From the NCBI RefSeq assembly GCF_028473745.1, contig NZ_CP101137.1, positions 2,232,001 to 2,296,000 of the forward strand: 64,000 nucleotides of DNA. Reading direction: 5' to 3'. Position numbers and translations under genes: made by a program. Positions 38,385 to 47,856 of the stretch are shown in pieces (position 1 is the stretch's first letter; each line of letters begins with the position of its first letter). The notes under the pieces are model-generated. The model made no database searches. It saw only the letters and a program-made list of their open reading frames with translations, and was not told the DNA's origin. The stretch is from Streptomyces sp. M92 (lineage in GTDB: Bacteria > Actinomycetota > Actinomycetes > Streptomycetales > Streptomycetaceae).

Positions 38385-38783
38385 GTTCCGAGCCTAGGTG
38401 AACGGCCTTGTGCGGGGGGCGGGTTAAGGGTGACGGGAGTAGCCCGGGTCACATTCGAGGGGTCATCGAGGACCGCCGCCGGTGATGTGCCGCACAGGGC
38501 TTCCGGGGCGTACTACGGGGAATAGTGGACGCCTCAAGAACTACGAAAACGGACATACCTCCGCGAAGAGATGGCCGATTTGCGGGGCTCTGGCCTGGTT
38601 TTGTCCGAATCGGGAGTTGTGTCAAGAGGTGGGAAGTATCGTGCTGAAGTACTAGATAGGGTCGTAGGTCACACCATTGTGCGGTTTGGGCTGGTCGGGT
38701 TACCAAGGTTGAGCCCGCCCGGTGAGCGCCTCGAGCGTCCCGCCGGAGGGGCTTTCCTCTGTTCCCGTCCCCATGAGGTTCGA
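38385..38783. promoter_or_regulatory. Divergent regulatory region between the NACHT operon and the M23 peptidase
   Basis: About 400 bases without a supported gene. The NACHT side has TAGGCT (38391-38396, minus strand). The section 38530-38690 is clearly less GC-rich than the genome (for example GAACTACGAAAACGGACATA and GAAGTACTAGATAGGG), as expected of a promoter and leader for the peptidase. I looked for a c-di-AMP (ydaO) riboswitch, which precedes some Streptomyces wall hydrolase genes, and did not find its core. Confidence 0.45.
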
Positions 38784-39461
38784 ATGTTCCCGCGTGTCAC
38801 GTCCCGTGTTTCCCGTACGACCGTCCGCACCCGCGCCGCGGTGATGGCCGCCGGCCTCGGAGCCTCGGTCGCACTGGGGGCCGGGGTCGCGGCAGCCACC
38901 GGCACCACGGCGGCTTCCAGCACCTCCACCGCGGCGAGCGCCGTCGAGGCCCAGGCCGCGGCGCAGGCCAAGGCGGCGAAGGCCGAGAAGGCCGCCGCCA
39001 AGACCGCCACCGCCAAGAAGACGGCCACCAAGAAGAAGGCCGCCTCCTGGGTCGACCCGGTGAAGAACTACAAGCTCACCGCCAGCTTCGCGCAGAACGG
39101 CGGCATGTGGGCCAGCAAGCACAGCGGCCAGGACTTCGCCGTGCCGATCGGCACCAACGTCGTCGCCACCCACGGCGGCACCGTCGTCAAGGCCGGCGGC
39201 AACGGCGCCGGTGACGGCCCCGCCTACGGCAACGCGATCGTGATCAAGCACGGCAACGGCACGTACTCCCAGTACGCGCACCTGTCCAAGATCAACGTGA
39301 AGGCCGGCCAGATCGTGAAGACCGGCCAGTCCATCGCGAAGTCCGGCAACACCGGCAACTCCAGCGGCCCGCACCTGCACTTCGAGATCCGTACGACCCC
39401 GAACTACGGCTCGGCGGTGGACCCGGTCTCCTTCCTGCGCTCCAAGGGCGTGACGGTCTGA
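38784..39461 (+). CDS. Secreted M23-family metallopeptidase (LytM type)
   Basis: A 225-residue exported peptidoglycan endopeptidase. A signal peptide (about 1-45, ending near VAAATG) is followed by an Ala/Lys-rich linker (AKAAKAEKAAAKTATAKKT) and the M23 domain from residue 90. Zinc ligands: His and Asp in HSGQDFAVPIGT and the HLHF motif in GNSSGPHLHFEIRT; the domain is full-length. GAGG lies about 6 nt before the ATG at 38784. It probably cleaves peptide cross-links during growth or sporulation. It is monocistronic; the TetR gene converges on it. Confidence 0.94.
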   Translation: MFPRVTSRVSRTTVRTRAAVMAAGLGASVALGAGVAAATGTTAASSTSTAASAVEAQAAAQAKAAKAEKAAAKTATAKKTATKKKAASWVDPVKNYKLTASFAQNGGMWASKHSGQDFAVPIGTNVVATHGGTVVKAGGNGAGDGPAYGNAIVIKHGNGTYSQYAHLSKINVKAGQIVKTGQSIAKSGNTGNSSGPHLHFEIRTTPNYGSAVDPVSFLRSKGVTV

Positions 39462-39471
39462 GGACCGAGGG

Positions 39472-40059
39472 TCACGTACCCGTAGCACCCCGGTGCGCCT
39501 GAGTCACCAGATCGGTGGCGACCTCGAGGACGGCCGCGCGCTTGTCCTCGGGGTCGCCCGCCAGGTCGTTCAGGACGAACATCCCGGCGTGCAGCGTGAA
39601 GAGCGCACTCACACAGCGGACCTGGTCGGCCAGGTCCGCTTCGGGGTCTATCAGGATGTCCCGCAGACCGAGCATGCGGCTCTTGAACATCTCGCCGATG
39701 CGCAGGTCCCGCACGGTCGCCTGGTTCTCCTGCATGAAGCGGAAGAGCGGGCCCGCGGCCGCCAGCGCGTCGCTGTAACGGCGGATGATCTCCTGCTTGG
39801 TCTCCAGCGTGTGCGGCTGCTCCCGCCCCCACTCGATCAGGTCCTCCATCGGCCGGACCAGACCCTCGAAGACGCTGACCAGGATCTCTTCCTTGGTCTT
39901 GAAGTGGTAGTAGAGCGCCGCCTTGGTGACGTCCAGCCGCTCGGCGATCTCGCGCAGCGAGGTCTTCTCGTACCCCTGCTCGGCGAAGAGCGCGAGCGCC
40001 ACGTCCTGGATGCGCCGGCGGGTGTCCCCGCGGCGTCGCTGCTGCTTGGTGCTGTCCAT
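39472..40059 (-). CDS. TetR-family repressor of the adjacent MFS pump
   Basis: A 195-residue TetR protein. The helix-turn-helix is at about 11-55: RRIQDVALALFAEQGYEKTS, LREIAERLDVTKAALYYHF, KTKEEILVSV. The C-terminal ligand domain is unremarkable. It is divergent from the EmrB/QacA transporter, and the 158-base gap contains two copies of an ACTTG-based inverted repeat, so it most likely represses the pump and itself until a substrate binds. The ATG at 40059 (MDSTKQQ) is preferred on alignment; AGGAGG lies 12 nt upstream, and an ATG at 40071 or GTG at 40083 is possible. Confidence 0.92.
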   Translation of the reverse strand: MDSTKQQRRRGDTRRRIQDVALALFAEQGYEKTSLREIAERLDVTKAALYYHFKTKEEILVSVFEGLVRPMEDLIEWGREQPHTLETKQEIIRRYSDALAAAGPLFRFMQENQATVRDLRIGEMFKSRMLGLRDILIDPEADLADQVRCVSALFTLHAGMFVLNDLAGDPEDKRAAVLEVATDLVTQAHRGATGT

Positions 40060-40110
40060 CGTGCCGCCCATCCTCCTACGCACCTCCCGCTCCGCGCACT
40101 TTCCAAAAAC

Positions 40111-40132
40111 TTACTTGACGCCCGGCTAGTTA
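40111..40132. promoter_or_regulatory. Putative TetR operator 1 (imperfect)
   Basis: TTACTTGACG...CTAGTTA forms a degenerate inverted repeat with the same ACTTG half-site as operator 2. It covers the -35 hexamer of the MFS promoter, so binding would block polymerase. Confidence 0.45.
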
Positions 40133-40144
40133 CGCCTCTACCTT
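40115..40144 (+). promoter_or_regulatory. Vegetative-type promoter of the MFS gene
   Basis: TTGACG (40115-40120) and TACCTT (40139-40144) are separated by 18 bases, a good SigHrdB-type promoter. Transcription would begin near 40151, just before operator 2, and run to the MFS start at 40218. Confidence 0.6.
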
Positions 40145-40158
40145 CCCGAGTGTAGTCA

Positions 40159-40176
40159 ACTTGCCGGTCGGCAAGT
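40159..40176. promoter_or_regulatory. Putative TetR operator 2
   Basis: ACTTGCCG and CGGCAAGT form a perfect 8+8 inverted repeat around a 2-base centre. It sits directly downstream of the predicted transcription start of the pump gene and upstream of tetR, the normal place for a shared TetR operator. Confidence 0.75.
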
Positions 40177-40211
40177 AAGCGGGCGAGCGACAGCGGTAGC
40201 TGGGGGAGTGA

Positions 40212-41819
<1,608 letters not shown>

Positions 41820-41844
41820 CGCCCCCTGCCCTGCTCTGCCCGCC

Positions 41845-41883
41845 GGAAGGTCCCCGGGTGGTTCCGACCCCCGGGGACCTTCC
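41845..41883 (+). terminator. Terminator after the MFS gene
   Basis: GGAAGGTCCCCGGG (41845-41858) and its exact complement at 41870-41883 form a 14-base stem with an 11-nt loop, 26 bases after the MFS stop codon. Confidence 0.8.
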
Positions 41884-41988
41884 TCGTGGGCTGTGTTCAC
41901 CCCGCCGCGCGGCCGGTAGCGTGGCGGGACGAGCGCCGTTCCCGCAACACCGCTCCGGTACGGCTCCGCACTCGCGAGGAGGTCGCCC

Positions 41989-42219
41989 ATGAAGCGCTCC
42001 GGTGTCCGCGCCCTCGTCCTCACCGCGGGCGTCGCCGCGCTGGTGGCCACCGTCGTCGTACTCCGGCAGGACACGTCCGAGGACCCCGCATCTCCCGCCG
42101 AGTCCGGGAGCGGCACATCGTCCTTCGAAGTCCAGCAGAATCAGCGCGAGGTGGAGAGGTACTGGACCGAGCGCCGCATGGCGGAGGCCGAACCGGCACC
42201 CATGCCGCACGAGGAGTGA
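41989..42219 (+). CDS. Small exported or membrane-anchored protein
   Basis: A 76-residue protein with an N-terminal signal or anchor (VRALVLTAGVAALVATVVVL, preceded by KR) and a hydrophilic, acidic remainder (FEVQQNQREVERYWTERRM). GAGGAGG about 7 nt before the ATG makes it a convincing gene. No family or function recognised. The minus-strand gene ending at 42237 converges on it. Confidence 0.75.
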   Translation: MKRSGVRALVLTAGVAALVATVVVLRQDTSEDPASPAESGSGTSSFEVQQNQREVERYWTERRMAEAEPAPMPHEE

Positions 42220-42236
42220 CCCCACCGGCCCGGGGA

Positions 42237-42653
42237 TCAGTCACGGCCGCACTCGAACCACACCGTCTTGCCCCGCCCGTCGGCGTACGGCGTGACGCCC
42301 CACCGGTCGGCCACCGCCCCGACGATCACGAGCCCCCGCCCGCCCTCGCCCAGTACGTCGACGGCCGCCGCCACCGGCAGCTCCGGGCAGCCGTCGGCGA
42401 CCTCCACGCGCACGCCGCCCGGGTACAGCAGGAAGCACACGCGGCAACGACGGCCGGGCACGTGCCGTACGACGTTGGCGACCAGCTCCGTGAGCGCCAG
42501 CTCGGCGGCGTCGGCCACGTCCCGCAGGCCCGAGCGGACGAGGTACAGCCGCAGCACGCGGCGCAGATGGCGGGCCGAGTGCGCGCCCATGGCGAACTCG
42601 GCGTGGTACTGGCTCTCAACGTCCGCCGCCTGCGGACCGGTTACGTGATTCAC
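42237..42653 (-). CDS. RsbW-like ATP-binding protein (anti-sigma kinase-type)
   Basis: A 138-residue HATPase_c_2 protein of the large Streptomyces RsbW/anti-sigma-like set. The N box is ALTELVANVVRHVPG, the G1 region is VEVADGCPELP (D-x-G form weakened), and GGRGLVIVGAVADRWGV carries the glycine-rich lid. GTG start at 42653. It is divergent from an XRE regulator and DUF397 gene, the arrangement of whiJ-type loci in which these three proteins occur together. Whether it phosphorylates an anti-sigma antagonist is unknown. Confidence 0.85.
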   Translation of the reverse strand: MNHVTGPQAADVESQYHAEFAMGAHSARHLRRVLRLYLVRSGLRDVADAAELALTELVANVVRHVPGRRCRVCFLLYPGGVRVEVADGCPELPVAAAVDVLGEGGRGLVIVGAVADRWGVTPYADGRGKTVWFECGRD

Positions 42654-42748
42654 GCCACAAGGCTGCGACGCCCTGCGTACGCTCGACTACGCACAGGAGC
42701 GAACGCCGTGAGGTGTTGCCGTCCGCAGTCCCGGAGTGAGGTGCCGCA

Positions 42749-43597
42749 GTGGCCAACATCCAGTCCCTTGACCCGACCGCTTCCCCCCTCGACTACTACG
42801 GCTACGAACTGCGCCGCCAGCGCGAGGCCCACGGCCTCAAGCAGGGCCAGCTCGGCGAGATCATCTTCTGCACCGGATCGCTGATCGGCCAGATCGAGAC
42901 CACGAAGAAGGTCCCGACGCGGGACTTCTCCGAACGGGTGGACGCCGCGCTGGGCACGGACGGGCTGTTCTCGCGGCTGATCGGCCTGGTGCTGCGCAGC
43001 CAACTGCCCACGTGGTTCCAGCCGTACGCGGAGATGGAGGCGAAGGCGGCGTACATCTCGACGTACCAGGCGCAGCTGGTCTACGGGCTGTTGCAGACGG
43101 AGGAGTATGCGCGGGCGGTGCTCGCCACCGGCATGCCGGACGACTTGGAAGGCCTGCTGGCCGCCCGAATGGAACGACAGCGCATTCTGGAGCGTGAACA
43201 GCCGCCGCTGACCTGGGTGGTGCTGGACGAGGCGGTACTGCACCGGCCGATCGGCGGGCGCGAGGTCATGCGGCGGCAACTGGCCCGGCTGTTGGAGTTC
43301 GCCGGTCACCGGTGGATGCATGTGCAGGTGCTGCCGAACGAGGCGGGGGCCCACGCGAGTCTGGACGGGGCGTTCACCACCATGCGCTTCGACGACAACC
43401 CGGACATCATCTACACGGAGGACCTCATCTCCGGCCACATGACGGCCAATTCCGAGACCATCAGGGAAGCCGCTCTCCGTTACGCTCGCTTGCAGGCTGC
43501 TGCCCTCTCCGTGGAGGATTCGGCGGAACTGATCATGCGGGTGATGGAGGAACGCTATGGACACGGCTCCCAGCCAGAGGAACAGCCAGTGGCGTAA
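42749..43597 (+). CDS. XRE-family regulator with DUF5753 domain (WhiJ-like)
   Basis: A 282-residue regulator. The N-terminal helix-turn-helix (about 15-75) reads YGYELRRQREAHGLKQGQLG, EIIFCTGSLIGQIETTKKVPT. The remaining 190 residues are the DUF5753 domain (IGGREVMRRQLARLLEFAGH, RWMHVQVLPNEAGAHASLDG, FDDNPDIIYTEDLISG). GTG start with GAGG about 8 nt upstream. Its end overlaps the DUF397 gene by 41 bases. In S. coelicolor the whiJ family pairs such regulators with a small DUF397 protein that relieves repression of development. Confidence 0.93.
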   Translation: MANIQSLDPTASPLDYYGYELRRQREAHGLKQGQLGEIIFCTGSLIGQIETTKKVPTRDFSERVDAALGTDGLFSRLIGLVLRSQLPTWFQPYAEMEAKAAYISTYQAQLVYGLLQTEEYARAVLATGMPDDLEGLLAARMERQRILEREQPPLTWVVLDEAVLHRPIGGREVMRRQLARLLEFAGHRWMHVQVLPNEAGAHASLDGAFTTMRFDDNPDIIYTEDLISGHMTANSETIREAALRYARLQAAALSVEDSAELIMRVMEERYGHGSQPEEQPVA

Positions 43598-43826
43598 GTC
43601 CAGTTACAGCGGAAGTACCGGCGGCGAATGCGTCGAGTGCACCGTCACCGGCGGCGCCGCCTGGCGCACCTCGACTTACAGCGGTCCTAACGGAGGTGAC
43701 TGCGTCGAGGTCGCCGACAACTGCCCCGCCGGTGCCGTCCCCGTGCGGGACAGCAAGAACCCGGCCGGTCCGGTCGTCACCGTCGGGGCCAGCGCCTGGC
43801 AGGCCTTCGTCGCCAACCTCCACTAG
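43557..43826 (+). CDS. DUF397 protein with two repeats
   Basis: An 89-residue protein consisting of two DUF397 units in tandem: WRKSSYSGSTGGECVEC and WRTSTYSGPNGGDCVEVAD, the second followed by the usual VPVRDSKNPAGPVVTV ending. Most DUF397 proteins have one full unit, so this is a duplication, with the first unit truncated. It overlaps the XRE gene and is thus translated with it, as expected of the partner of a WhiJ-like regulator. A strong hairpin follows immediately. Confidence 0.9.
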   Translation: MDTAPSQRNSQWRKSSYSGSTGGECVECTVTGGAAWRTSTYSGPNGGDCVEVADNCPAGAVPVRDSKNPAGPVVTVGASAWQAFVANLH

Positions 43827-43835
43827 CCCCCCAAC

Positions 43836-43871
43836 TGTCATCGAGCCGCTCATTCGAGCAGCTCGATGACA
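43836..43871 (+). terminator. Terminator after the DUF397 gene
   Basis: TGTCATCGAGC (43836-43846) pairs perfectly with 43861-43871, and the loop itself folds (GCTC-ATTC-GAGC), giving a long nearly continuous stem 9 bases after the stop codon. Confidence 0.8.
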
Positions 43872-43887
43872 CTCACCCTCGGACTGC

Positions 43888-44222
43888 TCACGCCCGCGAG
43901 ACAGGCATGACCAGCGTGCTCGTGAAGTCGACGGCTCCTTCGCGCTGGTAGAAGCGCAGGGCGCGGTCGTTGCCCGCGCACGGCTCCGACAAGGGCCTGT
44001 CCGACCCCGGCACCGCGAGCCTCGTCATCGACCACGAGGGTTTCCAGCACGCCGACCCGGTCCCCCCACTGCCACGACCCGGGGGCGTCCAGGACGCGGA
44101 CGAACCGTGCCGAGCGCCGCCAAGTGCGCCGCTTCCCGACTGTGGTGGGCCAGAAGCTGCCCCCACAGATGCTCAAGGCGGTCCAGCTCGGAAGCAACAA
44201 GGACGTCGATCACGGGATTCAT
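43888..44222 (-). pseudogene. Frameshifted GNAT acetyltransferase remnant
   Basis: Pieces of one GNAT protein lie in order in three frames of the minus strand: MNPVIDVLVASELDRLEHLW from 44222, then GVLETLVVDDEARGAGVGQA with the acetyl-CoA loop, then NDRALRFYQREGAVDFTSTL ending VMPVSRA at 43888. A normal GNAT would be about 150 residues; here the total is near 110, so there are at least two frameshifts and probably small deletions. No single reading frame is functional. Lies between the whiJ-type trio and cseC. Confidence 0.75.
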
Positions 44223-44251
44223 GCCGGGAAGCCCAGCCAGCGCCGCAGCCC

Positions 44252-45619
44252 CTAGGCCCCGCCCACCCGGTCCGGCAGCATCGGGTGGCTCCCGGTGTTC
44301 GTCGGCGCGTGCTCCGGCAGCCAGAGCACGGCGACCGCGCCCTCGGAGGGTACGTGCTCGGGTGCCCCGGCGGGCCGGACGTTGCGGAAGGTGAGGCGGG
44401 CCCCCAGGACCCGGGCCTGGCCGGCCGCGATGGTCAGGCCCAGCCCGTGTCCCCGCCCGGCCCGGTCCGCCGCGCCGGTGCGGAAGCGGCTCGGTCCCTC
44501 GGCGAGCAGGTCCTCGGGGAAACCCGGCCCGTGGTCGCGGACCCGGATCACCCGCCCCTCGACGCTGACCTCGACGGGCGGACGGCCGTGCCGGGCGGCG
44601 TTGGCGAGCAGGTTGAACAGCACGCGCTCCAGGCGCCTCGGGTCGGTGGTGACCTCCGACTCGTGCACCACGTGGACGGCGACGGCGGGATCCTTGGCCG
44701 CCACCCGCCGGGTCACGAAGGCGCCCAGCATGATGTCCTGCAGCTCGGCCCGCTCCGAGGCGCCGTCGAGCCGGGCCACCTCCAGGACGTCCTCCACCAG
44801 CGTGCGCATCGCCTTGGCCCGGTCCAGCACCAGCTCGGTCGGCCGCCCGGGCGGCAGCAGCTCGGCCGCCGTCAGCAGTCCGGTCACCGGCGTACGCAGC
44901 TCGTGCGCGATGTCCGCGGTGACCCGGCGCTCGGCGTCCAGCCGCTTCTGCAGGGCGTCCGCCATCGCGTCCACCGCGCTCGCGAGGTCGTCCGTCTCGT
45001 CCCGTACGACGCCGCCGATGGCGTCCCGCACGCGTACGTCCGGCTCGCCGTTGGCGACCTCGTTCGCGGCGGCGGCGGCCTTGCGCAGCCGGCGCGAGAG
45101 CTGGCCGCCGATGAGCACGCCGAGCGCGCTGCCGCCGAGGACGACCGCGATGGAGCCGATGACCAGGGCCTGGTCCAGGTCCTTGAGGATGTCGGCGCTG
45201 CGGTCGGTGAAGCCGGAGTGCAGGGACATCACGTGCCCGTCCTTGAGCGGCACGGCGGCCCAGATGTCCGTCACCCCGTCCCGCTCCGAGACGTACGTCG
45301 CCCGCCGCCCGGCCTCGACCTTGCGGCGCAGCTCCGGGGGCAGGTCGGGGTCGTCGATCTTGGCGTTGGGGAAGTTCTGCCGCCCGGACAGCTCGTAGTT
45401 GCGCTGGGCGATCAGGACCCGGTCGTCCGCGAGGTCGCGGGCGTTGTCCAGCATCGAGACCCGCGCCGCGTTGTGCACGACCAGGCTCAGCGCGACCGCG
45501 ACCAGCGCGCCGACCAGCGCGATCGCCGCGCTGAGCTTCCAGCGCAGCCCGCTGCGGATGCCGAGCGTACGGATGCCTGGCGTGCGGACGCCCTGCCCGC
45601 GTCGGAAGAACCCCCGCAT
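44252..45619 (-). CDS. cseC: Sensor histidine kinase CseC
   Basis: A 455-residue transmembrane kinase. Span 1 is at about 28-50, an extracytoplasmic sensor of about 100 residues follows, span 2 is at about 152-172, then HAMP and HisKA with the phosphorylated His239 in ADIAHELRTPVTG, and an HATPase with NLLANAARHG and DHGPGFP. It is the last gene of the sigE operon and 24 bases downstream of cseB. In S. coelicolor CseC senses cell-envelope damage (for example vancomycin and other wall-active agents) and phosphorylates CseB, which activates sigE; the same role is expected. Confidence 0.94.
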   Translation of the reverse strand: MRGFFRRGQGVRTPGIRTLGIRSGLRWKLSAAIALVGALVAVALSLVVHNAARVSMLDNARDLADDRVLIAQRNYELSGRQNFPNAKIDDPDLPPELRRKVEAGRRATYVSERDGVTDIWAAVPLKDGHVMSLHSGFTDRSADILKDLDQALVIGSIAVVLGGSALGVLIGGQLSRRLRKAAAAANEVANGEPDVRVRDAIGGVVRDETDDLASAVDAMADALQKRLDAERRVTADIAHELRTPVTGLLTAAELLPPGRPTELVLDRAKAMRTLVEDVLEVARLDGASERAELQDIMLGAFVTRRVAAKDPAVAVHVVHESEVTTDPRRLERVLFNLLANAARHGRPPVEVSVEGRVIRVRDHGPGFPEDLLAEGPSRFRTGAADRAGRGHGLGLTIAAGQARVLGARLTFRNVRPAGAPEHVPSEGAVAVLWLPEHAPTNTGSHPMLPDRVGGA

Positions 45620-45643
45620 GTCCCTGTGTCCCGCCGTCCCCGC

Positions 45644-46348
45644 TCAGGCCTTCAACTTGTAGCCGAAGCCGCGGACCGTCTCGATCCGGTCCTGGCCGAT
45701 CTTGGTGCGCAGCCGCTGCACGTGGACGTCGACGACGCGGGTGTCCCCGCCCCAGCCGTAGTCCCACACGCGCTCCAGCAGCTTGTCCCGGGAGAGCACC
45801 GTGCCCGGCGCCGAGGAGAACTCCAGCAGCAGCCGCATCTCGGTGGGGGTGAGTGCCACCGGCCGTCCGGCCCGCCGCACCTCCATGCCCTCGGTGTCGA
45901 CCTCCAGCTCGCCGAAGGTGAGCACACCCCCGGTGTCCGGGCCGCTCCCCGCGTCCGCCCGGTCGCCGCCGCCCGCGTGCCCGAAGCGGCGCAGCACCGC
46001 ACGGATCCGGGCGACCAGCACGGCCCCGTCGAACGGCTTGGTCACGTAGTCGTCGGCGCCCGCCTCCAGGCCGAGCACCACGTCGATGGAGTCCGCCCGC
46101 GCCGACAGCATGATCACCGGCACGGTCGACTCGTCCCGGATGCGGCGGCACAGACTGACGCCGTCGAGGCCGGGCAGCATGACGTCGAGGAGTGCGATGT
46201 CCGGGCGGTCACTCCGGAACGCCTCCAGTCCCGACAACCCGTCGGGCATCGCGGTGACCGCGAAGCCGTCCCGCTCCAGGGCGAGCTGCGTGGCCTCGCG
46301 GATGACGTCGTCGTCCTCGACGAACAGGACGTGGGTCTGGTCTGCCAT
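45644..46348 (-). CDS. cseB: Response regulator CseB
   Basis: A 234-residue OmpR/PhoB-type regulator: receiver with EDDD at 11-14, Asp55 in IALLDVMLPGLDG and Lys in YVTKPFDGAVLVARIRAVLR; winged-helix DNA-binding domain from about 135 (ALTPTEMRLLLEFSSAPGTV, WDYGWGGDTRVVDVHVQRLR). Between the domains is a Gly/Asp-rich linker of about 20 residues. It is the activator of the sigE promoter in S. coelicolor. Lies between cseA and cseC in the conserved order. Confidence 0.95.
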   Translation of the reverse strand: MADQTHVLFVEDDDVIREATQLALERDGFAVTAMPDGLSGLEAFRSDRPDIALLDVMLPGLDGVSLCRRIRDESTVPVIMLSARADSIDVVLGLEAGADDYVTKPFDGAVLVARIRAVLRRFGHAGGGDRADAGSGPDTGGVLTFGELEVDTEGMEVRRAGRPVALTPTEMRLLLEFSSAPGTVLSRDKLLERVWDYGWGGDTRVVDVHVQRLRTKIGQDRIETVRGFGYKLKA

Positions 46349-46468
46349 CCCGGTGCTCTCAGTCCTCGTGTGCGGTCACTCGGTAGACGCGGCGAGCGCG
46401 CACCGCGTTCATTCCCCCCGGTGTTTCACGTCTTCATCGGTTCGGGCCGCCCGACCGGTTCGGCCGGC

Positions 46469-47134
46469 TCAGTTGTCCGGTTCCGGAGCCGGAGTGGGCA
46501 CGCTTCCCACCGCGTTGCTGTAGTCGTTGTGGGTGCGGTACTCCTCGGTGAACCGGTCCGACGCCCAGGCGTACGTGATCACGATCTGGCTGGACGGACT
46601 CGACACCGTGTCGCCCTTCTCGTACACCTGCTTGGACACCACCAGGTCACCGCGGTCGATCTCCGCGTAGACCGGGGGCTCCTCGGCCTGGAACACATTC
46701 TGGTACGCGCCGCCCTCCTCGCGGTACACGTAACTGCCCACACCGACGCCGTCGGCACACGTCAGCACGTTGACCACGACGTCCTCGGCCGACCCGCCGG
46801 TCAGCTTCCCGTAGGAGACGTCGACGGGGTACTGGTCGCCGGCGCACGGCTTCAGCTCGCGCTTGACCTCGGCGGAGACCTTCGGGTCGGTCTTCACGAG
46901 CCGCACCGCGTCCACGCGCTTGGGAACCTTCGAGGGGGAGGCCACGGGGGAGGGGGAGGCGGCGCCCTCCACCGCCTCCGCGTGGGCGGGTCCCTCGTCA
47001 CGGGCGCCGGTACCGCCGGCCCCGCAGCCGGACAGGGAAACGCCGAGGGCGACGAACGCGGCCACCGCCGCACTCGCCGCCTGCGTGCCGTTCCTCGCCC
47101 CGCCGGGTGATCGACCGTTGGTCAGGCCGCGCAA
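46469..47134 (-). CDS. cseA: Lipoprotein CseA
   Basis: A lipoprotein of 221 residues. The signal ends in the lipobox VSLSGC (lipidated Cys at about 37), followed by a Ser/Pro linker and a domain of about 150 residues (LVKTDPKVSAEVKRELKPC, DRGDLVVSKQVYEKGDTVSS). In S. coelicolor CseA is an extracytoplasmic lipoprotein that dampens signalling through the CseBC-SigE pathway. The start appears to be a TTG at 47134, which overlaps the sigE coding end by 13 bases; a rare start would keep CseA low relative to SigE. No better start with a full signal peptide is present. Confidence 0.88.
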   Translation of the reverse strand: MRGLTNGRSPGGARNGTQAASAAVAAFVALGVSLSGCGAGGTGARDEGPAHAEAVEGAASPSPVASPSKVPKRVDAVRLVKTDPKVSAEVKRELKPCAGDQYPVDVSYGKLTGGSAEDVVVNVLTCADGVGVGSYVYREEGGAYQNVFQAEEPPVYAEIDRGDLVVSKQVYEKGDTVSSPSSQIVITYAWASDRFTEEYRTHNDYSNAVGSVPTPAPEPDN

Positions 47135-47655
47135 CGCTCCCGCTCCTCACGCTCCAGCGCCCGCGCGTCCAGATCGCGGGCGACCAGCTCCTCGCGGAGC
47201 CGGGCGAGCGCTCGGTGCAGCGTGCTCTTGACCGTTCCCGCCGACATGCCGAGGGCGGCGGCGGTCTCCTCCGTTGACATCTGCTCCCAGTGTCGCAGCA
47301 CCACGACACTGCGCTGCTTCGGGGCGAGCACCTTCATGACGTCCATCAGCAGGGCGCGGTCCGCGTGCTGCTCGGTGGAGTCGTCCACGCAGGACTCCGG
47401 GAGCTGCTCGGTCGGCACCTCCTCCAGCTTCCGCGCCCGCCACCACTCGGTCCGCGTGTTGATCATCACCCGGCGCAGGTAGGCGTCCGCGAGCCGCTTG
47501 TCCTCGATGGTCGACCAGCGGCGGTACGTCCGCGCCAGCGCGGTCTGCAGCAGGTCCTGGGCGTCGACGGGGTCCGGGACCAGGCGCCGGGCGCTGCGCA
47601 GCAGCGCGTCCTGCCGGGTGCGGACGTACTCCTCGAACTCGAGCACCTCGCCCAT
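47122..47655 (-). CDS. sigE: ECF sigma factor SigE
   Basis: A 177-residue extracytoplasmic-function sigma factor. Region 2 covers about 8-75 (FEEYVRTRQDALLRSARRLV, DAQDLLQTALARTYRRWSTI), region 4 about 110-160 (LAPKQRSVVVLRHWEQMSTE, ETAAALGMSAGTVKSTLHRA). GGAAGG precedes the ATG. It is the first gene of sigE-cseA-cseB-cseC; SigE directs cell-envelope stress genes. The 201 bases between sigE and mutY hold an AT-richer patch (about 47798-47812) and a GGGTGAGTCACCC palindrome at 47819-47831, and should contain the CseB-dependent promoter, which I cannot place exactly. Confidence 0.96.
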   Translation of the reverse strand: MGEVLEFEEYVRTRQDALLRSARRLVPDPVDAQDLLQTALARTYRRWSTIEDKRLADAYLRRVMINTRTEWWRARKLEEVPTEQLPESCVDDSTEQHADRALLMDVMKVLAPKQRSVVVLRHWEQMSTEETAAALGMSAGTVKSTLHRALARLREELVARDLDARALEREERERCAA

Positions 47656-47856
47656 GTCAACCGCCTTCCGATCCCCGTACTCCGACGGTGGTCACCGCCG
47701 GAAACGAAGTTAGGGAAGCGTTGTCACGGCGCTGTGCGAAGGACCCTGCGGCAATCCCTCGGCTGTCCGTCGGTTGTGTAACGGAAGGAGGAAACGGACA
47801 AATTTTCGCGTCGCTTGCGGGTGAGTCACCCAGTCGTGCCGGTGTTACGGGCGGCG

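Noticed and set aside
33193..38525. Very long open frames over the NACHT genes (1213 aa on the minus strand, 1774 aa on the plus strand)
   Set aside because: Arg/Pro/Gly-rich shadows typical of GC-rich third positions; the 857- and 861-residue NACHT frames have intact motifs in order and explain the DNA.
38385..38783. c-di-AMP (ydaO) riboswitch before the M23 peptidase
   Set aside because: Looked for because such switches precede some Streptomyces wall hydrolase genes; the conserved core motifs are not present.
47819..47831. GGGTGAGTCACCC palindrome as the mutY terminator
   Set aside because: Six-base arms with a one-base centre cannot form a proper hairpin; it could be a protein site but there is no supporting evidence.
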